The position numbers were made by a program, and so were the translations under genes. A stretch of 14,579 nt of DNA, taken from the NCBI GenBank assembly GCA_023454395.1, contig JAEYFY010000258.1, positions 1-14,579 of the forward strand, given 5' to 3'. Of this stretch, positions 1 to 5,875 are shown one piece after another (position 1 is the first letter of the stretch; the number at the start of each line of letters is the position of its first letter). The DNA comes from Pseudomonadota bacterium. Lineage in GTDB: Bacteria > Pseudomonadota > Gammaproteobacteria > Enterobacterales > Enterobacteriaceae. The notes below the pieces were generated by a model. It worked only from the letters and a program-made list of their open reading frames with translations. It was not told where the DNA came from and did no database searches.

Positions 1-8
1 AAGTCGGG

Positions 9-26
9 CTCTGTTAATCAGCAGAG
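9..26 (-). promoter_or_regulatory. Hairpin in the riboswitch expression platform
   Basis: Just 3' of the aptamer on the minus strand there is a 5-bp stem, CTCTG with CAGAG, around an 8-base loop. It is followed by CCCGA (complement of about 4-8), which could pair with TCGGG in the 5' strand of aptamer helix P1. That would give an alternative fold that competes with the ligand-bound state. No U-run or start codon is visible before the window edge, so I cannot tell whether control is by termination or by masking a ribosome binding site. The pairing is inferred by eye. Confidence 0.4.
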
Positions 27-33
27 TTACCTT

Positions 34-103
34 GACTTCCCTACGCTGGCATTATCCAGATCAGGTTATACGGGTTCATCTCAGCCATAAGGCGCCCCGA
101 GCC
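34..103 (-). promoter_or_regulatory. TPP (thiamine pyrophosphate) riboswitch aptamer
   Basis: Read on the minus strand, this stretch carries the hallmarks of the thi-box in order: GCTCGGGGCGCC at the 5' side, then GGCTGAGATGA, then ACCCGTATAACCTGATCTGG, then AATGCCAGCGTAGGGAAG. The CTGAGA and ACCTGATCTGG blocks are the pyrimidine- and pyrophosphate-binding parts of the aptamer. The closing P1 helix can form between GGCT (about 103-100) and AGTC (about 37-34), with one G-U pair. The family turns off thiamine synthesis or transport genes when TPP is bound. Transcription runs leftward, so the regulated gene lies beyond position 1 and cannot be named from this window. Confidence 0.95.
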
Positions 104-335
104 AAAGCCTGTAAATTCAGGCGATAACGAGTATCGCATGCTCAAGATAAAGAAGCTAGTTTGATAGCTCATCTCGATCTATAGATCCTCTATTGTTGAG
201 ATTTGTGATTCAGTAAGATAAATCAGCTAAGGTTGTATATAATAAATACTAAGCCGATGGCTTCTATTGCATGACACATCAATTTAAGGAATATATTTCA
301 GCTATATTTAAATAAGAAGAATAAAATAAATTATT
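104..335. other. Intergenic region between riboswitch and unknown gene
   Basis: No protein gene was seen here. It must hold the leftward promoter of the riboswitch transcript, but no convincing hexamer pair was found. It has several short inverted repeats: GCGATA/TATCGC around a 5-base loop (121-137), the 12-bp perfect palindrome GATCTATAGATC (176-187) set between ATCTC (171-175) and GAGAT (198-202), and CCTG/CAGG (108-121). Their role is unknown. The right half is AT-rich and leads into the promoter of the unknown plus-strand gene. Confidence 0.4.
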
Positions 336-364
336 TTGTTCATTTTAACGACAATCGATATATT
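336..364 (+). promoter_or_regulatory. Putative sigma-70 promoter of the unknown gene
   Basis: TTGTTC (336-341) and TATATT (359-364) are separated by 17 bases. The -10 element matches the consensus at five of six positions and the -35 at three of six. A start near 371 would give a short leader that includes the possible leader peptide beginning at 388. Assigned by eye only. Confidence 0.4.
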
Positions 365-387
365 ATCTGCTAGATGAGGTATTTATA

Positions 388-429
388 ATGCATTTCTGGA
401 CAATCACACAATGCGGAGGGGCTAAATGA
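388..429 (+). CDS. Possible 13-codon leader peptide, coupled to the next gene
   Basis: An ATG at 388 is preceded by GAGG (376-379) at a spacing of 8. It opens a 13-residue frame, MHFWTITQCGGAK, whose TGA stop (427-429) overlaps the ATG of the next gene in an ATGA arrangement. The next gene's own ribosome site, GGAGGGG, lies inside the last codons of this frame. Such an overlap usually means translational coupling. It could also be chance, because a 13-codon frame is easily found in AT-rich DNA. The peptide has no feature that I recognise, such as a run of one amino acid. Its role, if any, would be cis-acting. Confidence 0.35.
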   Translation: MHFWTITQCGGAK

Positions 430-1070
430 AAAATGAACCATCGCAACAGAATAATGGACAATCAATGCCTTATCTTATTCCTGATGCAGATTTTAATGAA
501 AAGTTGAAACTACCAGCTAAAAATATTGAACATACACTTCAGTTTCTCACTCAAGGTGTAAAAGATGTTGATTTGGAAGGTTTTGACATTCCAATAGGAT
601 ACCGTTTAGTTAAATCATTACGTAAAGATCAATACAGGCTTGTCACTACAGATAAAGAAAGTGAAACAGCCTATCTTGTTGAGCTTAGGTTCCGACAAGA
701 CATAGTTTATGGAAAAACAACATGCACTCAAATAAAAGTGTGGCGTTCCCGTATACCTAAACATCGTAATGCTATAAGAGAATTACCTCGTACTTTTTTC
801 TGTAATCTTTTAAAAGTTCATAATATCGTTGTTACTGATGAAGAACAAACCTCTGATGGTAAAGGTTTTTGGATTGATATGATTTTATGGGCTTTTAGTA
901 AAGGTCATTATATTTATGCTTCAGATGGAACAGAAGAAGATAGACCATTACACTTAATTAACAGTATTGAAGATTTCTACAATAAGTGGGACGCTTTCTG
1001 CTGGGGTAAGGATCGTGATACTCATACTCACCGACTCCTTGTTATTAGCCAAGAAAAATTATCTCAATAA
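426..1070 (+). CDS. Unrecognised 214-residue cytoplasmic protein
   Basis: I do not recognise this protein. It starts with ATG behind a strong ribosome site (GGAGGGG, about 415-420), so the start is well supported. It has no signal peptide, no clear membrane segment and no catalytic motif I can name. The N-terminal 15 residues are polar (N, Q, S). The rest is mixed alpha/beta in character and rich in charged and aromatic residues, for example GYRLVKSLRKDQYRLVTTD (about 58-76), WIDMILWAFSKGHYIYASD (about 149-167) and a C-terminal WDAFCWGKDRDTHTHRLLVI. The last part (HRLLVI) looks like a buried strand near the end of a globular domain. It stands alone, between a riboswitch facing the other way and a long spacer before pagP. 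It is the only gene here without a familiar enterobacterial counterpart, so recent acquisition is possible but unproven. Confidence 0.75.
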   Translation: MKNEPSQQNNGQSMPYLIPDADFNEKLKLPAKNIEHTLQFLTQGVKDVDLEGFDIPIGYRLVKSLRKDQYRLVTTDKESETAYLVELRFRQDIVYGKTTCTQIKVWRSRIPKHRNAIRELPRTFFCNLLKVHNIVVTDEEQTSDGKGFWIDMILWAFSKGHYIYASDGTEEDRPLHLINSIEDFYNKWDAFCWGKDRDTHTHRLLVISQEKLSQ

Positions 1071-1085
1071 ATGCTTTATTCCCGT

Positions 1086-1127
1086 TGAGAGAGTGTAAGC
1101 AACAATTCTTTAATTTGCACTCTCTCA
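1086..1127 (+). repeat. Long stem-loop downstream of the unknown gene
   Basis: TGAGAGAGTG (1086-1095) and CACTCTCTCA (1118-1127) form a perfect 10-bp stem. It can extend inward with TAA/TTG pairs including a wobble, leaving a loop of about 14-22 bases. It begins 16 bases after the stop codon. There is no U-run after it, so it is not a classical intrinsic terminator. It could protect the 3' end of the message or assist termination in another way. Confidence 0.5.
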
Positions 1128-1682
1128 CCATAGGATTATTTGTATAAAAAACAGACTGCATTCCTGTTGTTAACGGTTAAACCTAAACGTTTTATAAACC
1201 AACCTCTGTTTTTTTCTTTTTTTTATTTAACTCTTCTTATTCGTTACTCTATTATCCGCTGGAAATTAATCTCTTTTTATAACCTAATGTTATTGATATT
1301 AAATTTATCTCAATATTTTCATTAAGTCATAAAAATAGCTATTTTATGGAATTTTGCTGTTGAAAATGACCAACCTAAAATTATTTCTCTTTAACCTTAT
1401 TTATCAGCTATTTATTAGCAATCTAATAAAAACTTAATTTTTCATTAAAAACAATACATTATCATAAAAATAATAGTATTTAATATTAGAAAAAATTACG
1501 TTCATAAGTACAATAAATCTATTTGTTTTCTTCTTAACCGATTCTAATCCCTTAAGATTTTATTTAAGAAGTAAAGTTTCAGATACCTCTTATCTTAAAT
1601 ACTTGTCGATTAAATAACACTATTAGTAATGTTTATTTGTCATCACCAGAATCACTGTTTATGCCGTACTCGGAGTTATATT
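1128..1682. other. AT-rich intergenic region upstream of pagP
   Basis: This 555-base stretch has no gene I can support. It is very rich in A and T, with a near-perfect 21-bp palindrome around AATAGCTATT (1328-1348). Close to pagP there are two copies of TGTTTA (1630-1635 and 1656-1661), a half-site-like word of PhoP boxes, but they are 26 bp apart instead of 11 and lie almost at the start codon. No convincing promoter for pagP was identified, though one must lie here. Confidence 0.4.
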
Positions 1683-2318
1683 ATGTCATCATCCTATTTT
1701 CACCCTAGCGTATTAGCCACAACGCTGTTGTCTCTTGCATTAACAACGTCTGCTTTCGCTTCTGAAAATAATTCCAATACCCATCAGATTATTACGACAG
1801 AAAACCAACAAATCACCAGTCATCCATCTCAATCTAATAATGAAGAGAGCTACTGGGGAAAATTCAAACGTAATGTCAATCAAACTTGGGACAATGACCA
1901 ATATAACTACTATTTGCCTGTATGGACTTGGCATAATCGTTTTACTTACGATAAAGAAAAAACGGATCGCTATAACGAAACACCTTGGGGCTTTGGTATG
2001 GGTAAATATCGTTATGACAACGATGGTGATTGGCACTCTCTTTATGCGATGGCATTTATGGACTCTAATAACCGTGTACAGCCTATTATGGGTTATGGTT
2101 TTGAGAAAATGTGGTATCCCGGTGATAAAGACGGATTTCGTATGGGCGCAGGTTTTACACTAAGTATTACAGCGCGCCATGAATACAACTATATTCCTAT
2201 GCCACTCCCGTTACCGTTAGTTTCTGTCGGTTACGGACATCTTTCATTACAAGCCACTTATGTTCCTGGCACTTATAACAATGGTAACGTGTTATTTGCT
2301 TGGTTACGTTGGCAGTAA
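1683..2318 (+). CDS. pagP: Lipid A palmitoyltransferase PagP
   Basis: PagP is an outer-membrane beta-barrel enzyme that moves a palmitoyl chain from a phospholipid to lipid A, which hardens the membrane against cationic peptides. The barrel matches E. coli PagP throughout, including FTYDKEKTDRYNETPWG (87-103), YAMAFMDSNN (121-130), GTYNNGNVLFAWLRWQ at the C-terminus and an aromatic last segment. The catalytic His, Asp and Ser of E. coli (H33, D76, S77) correspond to H84, D127 and S128. The glycine that sets the 16-carbon selectivity (G88) is kept as G139. I chose ATG 1683 because CGGAG (1671-1675) lies 7 bases before it and it gives a clean signal peptide ending AFA|S at residue 26. An upstream ATG (1629) would spoil the signal. 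Unlike E. coli, about 30 polar residues (27-56) separate the signal from the barrel. In other enterobacteria the gene is PhoP-activated; no clear PhoP box is visible here. Confidence 0.96.
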   Translation: MSSSYFHPSVLATTLLSLALTTSAFASENNSNTHQIITTENQQITSHPSQSNNEESYWGKFKRNVNQTWDNDQYNYYLPVWTWHNRFTYDKEKTDRYNETPWGFGMGKYRYDNDGDWHSLYAMAFMDSNNRVQPIMGYGFEKMWYPGDKDGFRMGAGFTLSITARHEYNYIPMPLPLPLVSVGYGHLSLQATYVPGTYNNGNVLFAWLRWQ

Positions 2319-2368
2319 TTTTTTATTTTTTCCGCTCAAAATAATTGCAGATAATAAAAATAGAACAT

Positions 2369-2398
2369 AAAAAAACGCATCTTAATGATGCGTTTTTT
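2369..2398. terminator. Bidirectional terminator between pagP and the permease
   Basis: The stem CGCATC (2376-2381) with GATGCG (2387-2392) encloses a 5-base loop. It is flanked by seven A on the left and six T on the right, so it can end transcripts arriving from pagP (plus) and from the permease gene (minus). Confidence 0.88.
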
Positions 2399-2422
2399 AT
2401 TATCCCAATAAGTCAGTAATAT

Positions 2423-3805
2423 TTAAATATCTTGGCTTGCTTGGGCGCTATTAGGTATTTTCTTCATACGGGAAATCTTAAATCCAACCCATAAGAACGC
2501 AATCCAGAATGGCATTAAAATTACCGAAATATTCACTTGTGGCATAAATAAGATAATCACTAAAATCATGCATAAGAAAGCCAGGCAGATATAGTTACCA
2601 TATGGATACCAAAGTGCTTTAAAGAAAGGCTCTACACCCTCTTTGGTTTTTGCCGCTCTGAATTTTAAATTCGCTAAACAGATCATTATCCAGTTAAGTA
2701 CTAGCGTGGTTACAACCAACGCCATTAATAGTTCTAGTGCCTGATCAGGTAATAAGTAGTTAACTAAAATACCTAATGAAGTCGCAATCGCAGACAATAG
2801 TAATGACACTACTGGTACACCACGTTTATTAATACGAGAAAGCACATGTGGTGCATTACCTTGTTTTGCCAAGCCATAAAGCATACGACTATTAGAATAA
2901 ACACCACTGTTATAAACAGACAGTGCAGCAGTTAATACCACGGCATTTAAAATATTCGCGATTAAGAAATTATCCAAGTTATGGAAAATCAGAACAAATG
3001 GGCTTTCACCTTTTACGACTTGAGTCCAAGGATAAAGTGAAAGTAACACTAACAATGAACCGATATAGAAAATTAAAATACGATAAACAACTTGGTTAGT
3101 CGCTTTTGGAATGCTCACTTTTGGGTTTTCCGCTTCAGCCGCAGTGATCCCCACCAGTTCGAGTCCACCAAAAGAGAACATCACAATGGCTAATGCAGAC
3201 ATGAATCCCGTAAAGCCATGAGGGAAAAAGCCTAGCTCCCATAAATTGCTAACCGAAGCTTGAGGGCCACCATTACCACTTGCCAGTAAGTAGCTCCCAA
3301 ATAAAATCATACCAACAATCGCCAACACTTTAATAATGGCAAACCAGAATTCTGTTTCACCATACATTTTAACGTTAATCAAATTGATTAAGTTGATTGC
3401 CACAAAGAAGATAGCAACGGAAACCCAAACAGGAATATCAGGTAACCAATAGTTAATGTATTTCCCTGCTGCGGTTAATTCTGCCATACCGACAAGAATA
3501 AACATCACCCAATAATTCCAGCCAGATAAGAAGCCAGCAAATGGGCTCCAATATTTATTAGCAAAGTGACTAAACGAACCCGCAACTGGCTCTTCGGCAA
3601 CCATTTCGCCCAATTGGCGCATGATCATAAACGCAATAAAACCACCAATAGCATATCCTAATATTACTGAGGGGCCTGTCATATTAATAGTTTGCGCTAT
3701 ACCAAGAAACAGACCAGCGCCGACAGCACCACCCAGCGCAATTAGCTGGATATGTCGATTTTTCAGACCGCGCTTAAGTTCTGTCTGTTGCGACTCTCTC
3801 GCCAT
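2423..3805 (-). CDS. aroP: Aromatic amino acid permease (AroP/PheP type)
   Basis: A 460-residue member of the amino acid-polyamine-organocation superfamily with about 12 membrane spans, expected to bring phenylalanine, tyrosine and/or tryptophan into the cell by proton symport. The N-terminal stretch LKRGLKNRHIQLIALGGAVG (10-29), then IMRQLGEMVAEEPVAGSFSHFA, MFSFGGLELVGITAAEAENP and ALSVYNSGVYSNSRMLYGLA, are close to both E. coli AroP and PheP. Parts resemble AroP (SGNGGPQASVSNLWELG, FPHGFTG) and parts PheP (VMFILVGMAELTAAG, FHNLDN), so the exact substrate range is uncertain; the symbol follows the TyrR-type operator in front of it. The start codon follows AAGAGAAGAGGATGT, a good ribosome site. 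It is a single-gene unit, ended by the bidirectional terminator shared with pagP. Confidence 0.9.
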   Translation of the reverse strand: MARESQQTELKRGLKNRHIQLIALGGAVGAGLFLGIAQTINMTGPSVILGYAIGGFIAFMIMRQLGEMVAEEPVAGSFSHFANKYWSPFAGFLSGWNYWVMFILVGMAELTAAGKYINYWLPDIPVWVSVAIFFVAINLINLINVKMYGETEFWFAIIKVLAIVGMILFGSYLLASGNGGPQASVSNLWELGFFPHGFTGFMSALAIVMFSFGGLELVGITAAEAENPKVSIPKATNQVVYRILIFYIGSLLVLLSLYPWTQVVKGESPFVLIFHNLDNFLIANILNAVVLTAALSVYNSGVYSNSRMLYGLAKQGNAPHVLSRINKRGVPVVSLLLSAIATSLGILVNYLLPDQALELLMALVVTTLVLNWIMICLANLKFRAAKTKEGVEPFFKALWYPYGNYICLAFLCMILVIILFMPQVNISVILMPFWIAFLWVGFKISRMKKIPNSAQASQDI

Positions 3806-3841
3806 ACATCCTCTTCTCTTTATTATTTTATCAACTTAACG

Positions 3842-3875
3842 TGTAAACTAATATTTACGATTTTGTTTATTTCAA
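3842..3875 (-). promoter_or_regulatory. Permease promoter overlapped by a TyrR box
   Basis: On the plus strand 3842-3859 reads TGTAAA-CTAATA-TTTACG, which matches the TyrR operator consensus TGTAAA-N6-TTTACA in all but the last base. On the minus strand a possible promoter, TTGAAA (3875-3870) and TATTAG (3853-3848) with a 16-base spacer, places its -10 hexamer exactly in the central six bases of the box. Bound TyrR would then block RNA polymerase, which fits the known repression of aroP in E. coli. The box is 37 bp upstream of the start codon. The box is clear; the promoter hexamers are only fair. Confidence 0.7.
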
Positions 3876-3954
3876 GCCCCCATTAAAACACTATTCTGAC
3901 TTGAATAACAAATACATTTTATGCTAGGCGAAAAATAATAAGAAAAGCTATCTT

Positions 3955-4110
3955 TTAGTGATGTTTAGAGGGGAATAATGTGGTAAAGCGACAAAGACCT
4001 TGTTGGAAATCCTCTCCTCGATCGCAAAAATTATCTAAAGCCACAAGATAGAGGCCAAAGGTAATGGCTAATGCAATAATTAAGCTAATAATTATTTTCT
4101 TTGCGTTCAA
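3955..4110 (-). CDS. mgrB: PhoP/PhoQ feedback regulator MgrB
   Basis: MgrB is a tiny inner-membrane protein that binds the sensor kinase PhoQ and inhibits it, closing a feedback loop. The encoded 51 residues have a positive N-terminus (NAKK), one membrane helix (about 6-25) and a short periplasmic tail with C29-D30, F35, G38 and C40, followed by F46-P47. In E. coli the tail is C28-D29, F34/F35, G37, C39 and F44-I45-P46, with the same 11-residue spacing between the two functional cysteines. I chose the TTG at 4110 because AAAGGA (4123-4118) lies 7 bases upstream and the length before the first cysteine then equals that of E. coli plus one. A longer frame from GTG 4152 would start between the -10 element and the transcription start, so it is unlikely. 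Divergent from the AraC-type gene. Confidence 0.88.
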   Translation of the reverse strand: MNAKKIIISLIIALAITFGLYLVALDNFCDRGEDFQQGLCRFTTLFPSKHH

Positions 4111-4152
4111 TTTAAAATCCTTTAAATACATTTTGTTAGTATGACTTATCAC

Positions 4153-4185
4153 ATTATAAGCATTCGCTTAAATACGATAACAAGA
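4153..4185 (-). promoter_or_regulatory. mgrB promoter with a possible PhoP box
   Basis: A perfect -10 hexamer TATAAT lies at 4158-4153 on the minus strand, giving a start near 4146 and a leader of about 36 bases before the TTG start. No good -35 is present. At 10 bases upstream of the -10 is TATTTA (4174-4169), and 11 bp further up TCTTGT (4185-4180). The layout equals that of PhoP-activated promoters, where direct repeats related to (T/G)GTTTA replace the -35, but both repeats are degenerate. PhoP control is inferred from position and from mgrB biology, not from a strong match. Confidence 0.5.
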
Positions 4186-4340
4186 CAGGGAGTTGTTGTT
4201 ATAAAATTCGCAATCAATTATCTCTATGAGTAAATTTAGCATAACTTTCATTATGAAAGGTAAACGCTTCCTCGACAGATTTCAGATAATTTGCATTATT
4301 TCGCTCTAAACTGTATGTAAAATGACCTTATATTATTTTA

Positions 4341-4359
4341 AGTACACATTTTGCCAACG
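4341..4359 (+). promoter_or_regulatory. Candidate marbox upstream of the AraC-type regulator
   Basis: AGTACACATTTTGCCAACG matches 10 of the 14 fixed positions of the MarA/SoxS/Rob consensus AYnGCACnnWnnRYYAAAY. It sits 112 bp upstream of the start codon of a gene whose product belongs to that same family, so autoregulation or control by Rob is conceivable. Marboxes are degenerate and chance matches are common in AT-rich DNA. The rest of the 360-base divergent spacer holds the mgrB promoter; no firm promoter for the regulator was identified. Confidence 0.3.
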
Positions 4360-4470
4360 ATTAGAGATAGCTATTCATTAATATGGATTTCTCTGTCTGT
4401 TATTTTTTGTATAAGATTAGGGAGTTAATTTTGATTTTTACCTTAACTTCATTGATAGAATGGAACTGTA

Positions 4471-4857
4471 ATGCCACAAGATAATCATCTCGCATTGGTT
4501 TGCGCGCTTAGTAAATGGATTGAGGAGCATTTAGGTCGTGTTATCCATCTTGAAGAGTTGGCGGCTTATTCTGGGTATTCTCTTTGGCACATGCAGAAAA
4601 TCTTTAAAGAAGTCACAGGCACCTCTTTAGGAAAGTATATCCGTCAGCGTAGATTAGCTGGCGCTATTCATTTATTACGTACCAGTGAGCGCTCTATCTT
4701 CGATATCGCCCTTGATTTCGGCTTTGGTTCACAATCTCACTTTACTTATATGTTCCGTAAAGAGTATGGCATCACGCCTTTCGACTTTCGGCAAAATCAA
4801 GAGATCGTTTTAGAAACCAAACAGCCTTTACATTTACAATCACCTTGTTGTGATTAA
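4471..4857 (+). CDS. MarA/SoxS/RamA-type AraC-family regulator
   Basis: A short DNA-binding protein made up of the two helix-turn-helix units of the AraC family, without a ligand-binding domain. The first unit spans about 26-48 (LEELAAYSGYSLWHMQKIFK, with the GYS-WH-Q-F pattern typical of MarA, SoxS, Rob and RamA). The second spans about 75-98 (FDIALDFGFGSQSHFTYMFR), followed by the TPFDFR end of the fold. Relatives act as activators of efflux, redox and drug-resistance genes and are controlled by their own abundance. Proteus vulgaris has a described member, PqrA, but I cannot confirm identity by eye, so no symbol is given. The C-terminal tail (110-128) is extended and ends in SPCCD; the adjacent cysteines are unusual. 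No strong ribosome site is visible before the ATG. Divergent from mgrB. Confidence 0.85.
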   Translation: MPQDNHLALVCALSKWIEEHLGRVIHLEELAAYSGYSLWHMQKIFKEVTGTSLGKYIRQRRLAGAIHLLRTSERSIFDIALDFGFGSQSHFTYMFRKEYGITPFDFRQNQEIVLETKQPLHLQSPCCD

Positions 4858-4864
4858 CCCTTCC

Positions 4865-4907
4865 ATTTATGTGGCATTATACAGATAGCCTTTAATGTCA
4901 CATAAAT
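4865..4907 (+). repeat. 15-bp inverted repeat after the AraC-type gene
   Basis: ATTTATGTGGCATTA (4865-4879) can pair with TAATGTCACATAAAT (4893-4907) over 15 positions, including one G-U pair, with a 13-base loop. It starts 8 bases after the stop codon. No U-run follows, so it is an atypical terminator at best. It could protect the 3' end of the message or serve as a protein site. Confidence 0.5.
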
Positions 4908-4984
4908 AATACTCAAGCTATGTGATGATAGACCGCTTCGCCCTTCCTTTATCATAATTGCTTTTATTTAATATGGGGATGCTA

Positions 4985-5791
4985 ATGAGTATTAAGCTTA
5001 TCGCGATTGATTTAGATGGAACCTTGCTTAACAAACAACACGAAATTACACCAGAAGTAAAACAAGCAGTTCAGCGAGCAAAAGAGGCAGGAGTTAAGAT
5101 TGTATTAGCTTCAGGACGCTCCTTTAATGGCATCTCTCCCTATTTAAAAACACTCGGTCTTAATACCTCTGATTGTTACTGTATCAGCAATAATGGTAGC
5201 CAAATCCATCAAGCAGATAATGGTGAAGTTATTATTCAAGATCTGCTCAATTTTGAAGATTACCTCTATTTTGAAAACCTCGCTCGTGAGATTGGCGTCC
5301 ATTTTCACGTTATCAGCGATAATAAGATTTATACTACCAATAGCCATATTAGCCATTTCACCTGCCAAGAAGCCTTTCTATCTTGGACACCACTTTATTA
5401 TCGTCAACTGAATGAAATGCAAACTGATATGTATTTTAGTAAGTTTATGATTGTTGATGCGCCTACCGTTTTGGATAATGCCATTCAATATCTTCCTGCT
5501 AATATTTATGAACAATACAGCATATTACGTAGCGCTCCTTATTTTATTGAAGTGTTGAACACCAATGTCAATAAAGGGAGTGCGGTTCAAAAAGTCGCCG
5601 AACATCTAAAAATTACGCCAGAAAAAATTATGTGTATTGGTGATCAAGGTAATGATTTAGCAATGCTGAAATATGCGGGTTTAGGCGTTGCGATGGGAAA
5701 TGCCCCTGAAGAAGTGAAGAAAGTCGCTAAATTCGTCACACTTTCTAATGAAGAGCACGGTGTTGCAGTGGCTATCAATAGATTTATTTAA
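4985..5791 (+). CDS. yidA: Cof-type HAD sugar phosphatase, YidA-like
   Basis: A 268-residue cytoplasmic phosphatase of the haloacid dehalogenase superfamily, Cof/type IIB branch, which hydrolyses small phosphorylated sugars and similar metabolites with magnesium. All catalytic motifs are visible: DLDGT at 9-13 (nucleophile D9, acid/base D11), S43 in LASGRS, K197 in NKGSA and GDQGND at 219-224. The residues between about 84 and 190 form the C2 cap that sets substrate choice. The overall match is closest to E. coli YidA (270 residues), e.g. SAPYFIEVLNTNVNKG and KKVAKFVTLSNEEHGVA. ATG 4985 was chosen because GGGG (4975-4978) is 6 bases upstream and the protein then starts MSIKLIAIDLDG like YidA. 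It is unclear whether this is the yidA orthologue or a paralogue, since the neighbours differ from E. coli. Confidence 0.9.
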   Translation: MSIKLIAIDLDGTLLNKQHEITPEVKQAVQRAKEAGVKIVLASGRSFNGISPYLKTLGLNTSDCYCISNNGSQIHQADNGEVIIQDLLNFEDYLYFENLAREIGVHFHVISDNKIYTTNSHISHFTCQEAFLSWTPLYYRQLNEMQTDMYFSKFMIVDAPTVLDNAIQYLPANIYEQYSILRSAPYFIEVLNTNVNKGSAVQKVAEHLKITPEKIMCIGDQGNDLAMLKYAGLGVAMGNAPEEVKKVAKFVTLSNEEHGVAVAINRFI

Positions 5792-5843
5792 ACACGATCT
5801 TTTTTGTGTTTTATCACGAATGCCTACAAAATTATATAGCAAT

Positions 5844-5875
5844 TGTGATCCTTAGCAGAGGATCACACTGCTTTT
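5844..5875 (+). terminator. Stem-loop terminator downstream of the YidA-like gene
   Basis: TGTGATCCT (5844-5852) and AGGATCACA (5859-5867) form a 9-bp perfect stem with a 6-base loop, followed by CTGCTTTT. The U-run is short. A weaker stem, AAACAC with GTGTTT, overlaps the stop codon itself (5790-5811). The remaining spacer up to brnQ (5876-6093) is AT-rich and must hold the brnQ promoter, but no clear hexamer pair stands out. Confidence 0.65.

Noticed and set aside
1140..1325. A 61-codon frame from TTG with AGGA nearby
   Set aside because: The product is a run of F, L, I, Y and N as expected from translating AT-rich DNA, with no family resemblance and a non-ATG start.
1630..1661. Two TGTTTA words upstream of pagP as a PhoP box
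   Set aside because: They are 26 bp apart, not 11, and lie within about 50 bases of the start codon, where an activator site would be inside the transcript.
1740..2163. Two overlapping open frames (minus 1740-2036, plus 1840-2163) inside pagP
   Set aside because: They lie wholly within the well-supported pagP gene, in other frames, with no ribosome sites.
3621..3839. A 72-codon plus-strand frame over the permease start
   Set aside because: It is antisense to the conserved permease N-terminus and has no ribosome site.
4111..4152. N-terminal extension of mgrB from GTG 4152 or ATG 4131
   Set aside because: The GTG precedes the expected transcription start and the ATG has no ribosome site; the TTG at 4110 has both a site and the right protein length.
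5144..5411. Open frames on both strands inside the YidA-like gene
   Set aside because: They are shadows of a gene with all HAD motifs intact; no ribosome sites.
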